In this document: one piece after another, positions 38,244 to 40,306 of the stretch
Numbering within the stretch: the first letter of the stretch is position 1
Layout of the letters: each line of letters begins with the position of its first letter
NCBI GenBank assembly: GCA_017474515.1
Contig: JAFVHN010000096.1
Location: forward strand, 1 to 40,306
Source of the DNA: Prevotella sp.
GTDB taxonomy: Bacteria; Bacteroidota; Bacteroidia; Bacteroidales; Bacteroidaceae
DNA length: 40,306 nucleotides
Direction of reading: 5' to 3'
The notes under the pieces: generated by a model
What the model was told of the DNA's origin: nothing
Seen by the model: the letters and a program-made list of their open reading frames with translations, nothing else
Databases searched by the model: none
Made by a program: the position numbers and the translations under genes

Positions 38244-39660
38244 CCCCATCATGTCTTTTGACGGAAATGGACAGCCAGATGTCCTTTCCCTCATTAACTC
38301 CGAGGCAGAGAAGGTGGAGCCTGCTAACAAGGTTTCACCCTCTCCTCCTGCCGTACAAGCACCAGCTCCTGAACTTCCAGAGTCTTTGCCGGCTCCTCCT
38401 GATCAACCCAAGGAAACGTCGCACCTGAAGGCATCGACCTTCGCGGAGCCAGTGCTACCTATTGATTGGTTGTCCGAACCTGTGCAGGAGTATATCCGTA
38501 CTGTCTCAGAATCCTACGGATGTCCGCAAGAGTATGTAGTGGTTAACAGTCTCTTCACTGCTGGCCTCGCGGCAGGGAAAAAGGCGCAGCTCGTCACCAA
38601 CCCTTATACGAATTACCCATGCGACTTTTTCTGCATGGTTGGTAAGCCCAGCCGAAACAAGACTGGTCCCCTCAAAGAAGTTACCCGTCCTTTACGCGAA
38701 CAGGATAAAGCCAACTTTGCCAAGTACCAGGAAGAAAAAGCCGCTTATGACCAATGCAAGCATGAAGACAAAAGCTACAGCGGTGAGCAACCTGTATTCC
38801 ACCAACGGATAGTCGGTGACAGTTCACCTGAATCCCGTAATGCCTTGCTTGCTCAGGGTGACATGATTGGAGTTGTGGCTGACGAACTGAAGTCGTTCAT
38901 CGATTCCTTGGGGCGTTATTCCAAAGGTGGAAATGGCTCAGGGGCGGAGCTGTCACAATTGCTTTCCATTTGGTCAAACGTCGGCTTTGCTATTAACCGA
39001 AAGTCAGAAGAGACCAAACTGATTGATGATCCTGCCATGTGCATCAATGGCGGCATACAGCCTGAACTGCTCGGCAAGACCTTTGGCACAGATGCCTTGA
39101 TGGATTCCGGCTTCACGCAACGATTCCTCTTTGCCTATCCCGACAAAGGCACATTTATTAGGCGGTGCGACCGCAAGTTCATGACACCAGAGATGCGCGA
39201 GAGCTGGACTGGTATCATTGGCAGACTATTCAACATGCAGCCGTTAACACTCCAATTGTCTCATGAGGCAGGACGACGTTACGCAGACTATGCCGATGCA
39301 AATGACATGAGGGCAGATGCGGAAGAGGATTGCTACATTGGCGGCATGATACAGAAGATGAACATCCATACGCTGCGCTTGGCTATCATGGCCCATCTGC
39401 TGTCCAACCATTGGAACGAGCCAGTTATCACGGCTGAAGGAATGGAACATGCCATCCGCATGGCCGACTACTTTACCCACATCCATATCGAGCGTATATA
39501 TCCTTTGTTACGAGGCTCGGCGACCACACAACGTCTGATGACCAACGGTGACTTGCTACGTGCCGTCAATCGACAGTTCACAATCAAGTCGCAGAATGCC
39601 CTTGCCGAAGCTCTCGGTGTTTCTCAACAATATGTCAACAAAATATTAAAAGAACAATGA
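38236..39660 (+). CDS. DUF3987 family protein (primase/helicase-associated, mobile element)
   Basis: 474 residues from the ATG at 38236. A proline-rich linker (about 30-70) is followed by the DUF3987 body: EYIRTVSESYGCPQEYVVVN, VGKPSRNKTGPLKEV (a Walker A-like GxxxxxKT loop), GDSSPESRNALLAQGD, VADELKSFIDSLGRYS, and MDSGFTQRFLFAYPD. The C-terminus has a small HTH-like end (ALAEALGVSQQYVNKILKEQ). The family is common on Bacteroides integrative elements next to BT4734/VirE-N proteins, where the two likely take part in element replication. The P-loop has Asn where Gly is usual before the Lys-Thr, so ATP binding may be altered. Confidence 0.85.
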   Translation: MDDPIMSFDGNGQPDVLSLINSEAEKVEPANKVSPSPPAVQAPAPELPESLPAPPDQPKETSHLKASTFAEPVLPIDWLSEPVQEYIRTVSESYGCPQEYVVVNSLFTAGLAAGKKAQLVTNPYTNYPCDFFCMVGKPSRNKTGPLKEVTRPLREQDKANFAKYQEEKAAYDQCKHEDKSYSGEQPVFHQRIVGDSSPESRNALLAQGDMIGVVADELKSFIDSLGRYSKGGNGSGAELSQLLSIWSNVGFAINRKSEETKLIDDPAMCINGGIQPELLGKTFGTDALMDSGFTQRFLFAYPDKGTFIRRCDRKFMTPEMRESWTGIIGRLFNMQPLTLQLSHEAGRRYADYADANDMRADAEEDCYIGGMIQKMNIHTLRLAIMAHLLSNHWNEPVITAEGMEHAIRMADYFTHIHIERIYPLLRGSATTQRLMTNGDLLRAVNRQFTIKSQNALAEALGVSQQYVNKILKEQ

Positions 39661-39858
39661 TGGTTGTAGTTGTAGATGTCTGTAATAGCCTATGGATAAA
39701 GGGCGTAAGACAACAACTACCCTACAACCAAGGTGCTCTTATCTCCATCATGGAATCACATCTATATGGTTGTACCCTTGTTGTAGCATTAAGCCCCGTA
39801 TTTACAAGACCTTAAGCCAAGCTACAACTACAACAACAAACTTAAATTTTGAATAACA
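39661..39858. repeat. Cluster of GTTGTAG/CTACAAC motifs in the gap before the BT4734-like gene
   Basis: The 198-base space begins GGTTGTAGTTGTAG just after the stop codon and ends CTACAACTACAACAAC (near 39821-39836), which is nearly its inverse complement. In between are CAACAACTACCCTACAACC and GGTTGTACCCTTGTTGTAGC. At least seven TTGTAG-type hexamers in both orientations make this a possible protein-binding or origin region. No gene and no exact TAnnTTTG box was found. Confidence 0.65.
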
Positions 39859-40306
39859 ATGAAAAGTATATTTGACACAAAGATTAGCTATTATAGAAAC
39901 GTGGAAGACAATGTCGGCACGGAAATTTCCCTGCGCGACTTCCTCTTCAACGACCAGTACAAGGAACAGATTGAGTATATCCGTTCCATATCGGATGAAG
40001 ATATACAAAAGCGCTTGAAGTTGCAACTGCCCGTGGCAACCATCTCAGGCACATTTGCTCCTACATGTAAAGCGGAAAACCTCGTAGCCCACTCGAACCT
40101 TCTCTGTATCGACATCGACAAGAAAGACAACATGGACGTTGGCTGGTTCGATGATCTGAAGCATGAGTGGCATAACATTCCCCAGATACTCTATGCGGGC
40201 CGCAGCATCCGTGGCAAAGGCTGGTTTTCCATCTTCCACATTGCCTATCCTGATAAGCATGAGGCTCAGTTCGAAGCGCTGAGACGTGACTTCGCCAACA
40301 GCGGAC
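39859..40306 (+). CDS. BT4734-like / VirE N-terminal domain protein, cut by the window edge
   Basis: Open from ATG 39859 to the end of the window (149 codons, no stop), so only the N-terminal part is seen. MKSIFDTKISYYRNVEDN, LQLPVATISGTFAP, NLLCIDIDKKDN and YAGRSIRGKGWFSIFHIAYP are the hallmarks of the BT4734/BF3469 domain. It is often fused to a VirE or primase-like C-terminal part on Bacteroides mobile elements. The LCIDID and RSIRGKG pieces resemble the metal-binding and nucleotide-binding elements of archaeo-eukaryotic-type primases. It follows the DUF3987 gene, its usual partner. Confidence 0.85.
   Translation, partial: MKSIFDTKISYYRNVEDNVGTEISLRDFLFNDQYKEQIEYIRSISDEDIQKRLKLQLPVATISGTFAPTCKAENLVAHSNLLCIDIDKKDNMDVGWFDDLKHEWHNIPQILYAGRSIRGKGWFSIFHIAYPDKHEAQFEALRRDFANSG

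Larger units (their letters stand above)
33045..40306. mobile_element. Left part of an integrative element in tRNA-Met, continuing past the window
   Basis: The tRNA 3' fragment marks one boundary. Inside are a tyrosine recombinase, a two-gene cargo, an excisionase-like HTH gene, a DUF3987 gene and a BT4734-like gene, an order typical of Bacteroidales integrative and mobilisable elements. GC content is visibly lower than in the GC-rich genes left of 32 kb, and all genes run rightward. Relaxase or conjugation genes have not been reached, so whether it is mobilisable, conjugative or a phage satellite cannot be decided. Confidence 0.85.

Overview
The window reads as a chromosomal segment of a Bacteroidales bacterium, most like Prevotella or a close relative. 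The evidence is Bacteroidetes-type promoters (TTTG, 19 bases, TAnnTTTG), secreted glycosidases ending in a short tail of the form YDLxGRR...PGxYxxxGKK, mostly absent Shine-Dalgarno sequences, and a typical Bacteroidales integrative element. No species can be named from sequence alone.

Layout. (1) 1-3.9 kb: a zinc-ribbon membrane protein, then a leftward four-gene operon (3721 to 1263). It encodes three paralogues sharing a cysteine-rich N-terminal module, fused to a TonB C-terminal domain, a carboxypeptidase-D-like domain and a short tail respectively. They are followed by a PflA-like radical SAM protein; the last three genes are joined by ATGA overlaps. (2) 3.9-11.4 kb, rightward: a 947-residue secreted protein of unknown function, a leftward tRNA-Leu(UAG), a secreted GH10 xylanase with an autotransporter-like N-terminal repeat region, a URO-D/MtaA-like methyltransferase coupled to it by a 4-base overlap, and a stand-alone MetH-activation-domain protein. 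(3) 11.6-26.0 kb: three leftward glycan-degradation transcription units. They are TIM barrel-DUF3826 / GH127 / beta-helix (GH141-like); a beta-propeller-GH2-malectin giant / GH2 beta-galactosidase type; and a sialidase-fold BNR protein. A related palindromic element of about 200 bp lies upstream of each unit. The set recalls enzymes used on complex pectin (rhamnogalacturonan II), but there is no SusC/SusD pair in view. (4) 26.0-33.0 kb: a symmetrical hairpin array, a 1564-residue exonuclease-RecQ-UvrD fusion, and a DUF2075 pseudogene with its ATPase core deleted.

(5) 33.05 kb to the right edge: the left end of an integrated mobile element of visibly lower GC. Its boundary is the 3' half of a tRNA-Met(CAU) gene with the tRNA terminator still beside it. 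Inside are a tyrosine recombinase, a two-gene cargo (AAA+/DUF4143 ATPase plus an unknown mostly helical 462-residue protein), an excisionase-type HTH protein, a DUF3987 protein and the start of a BT4734-like primase-associated protein. Four 11-bp direct repeats with an exact 33-bp period sit just upstream of the ATPase promoter. This cargo pair, with its own periodic operator-like array and its own terminator, is the best candidate for an undescribed system in the window.

Several unrelated repeat families fill the intergenic spaces: GGAGTTYA octamer hairpins, the ~200-bp palindromic elements, the CCGACGC hairpin array and a TTGTAG motif cluster. No function is proven for any of them.
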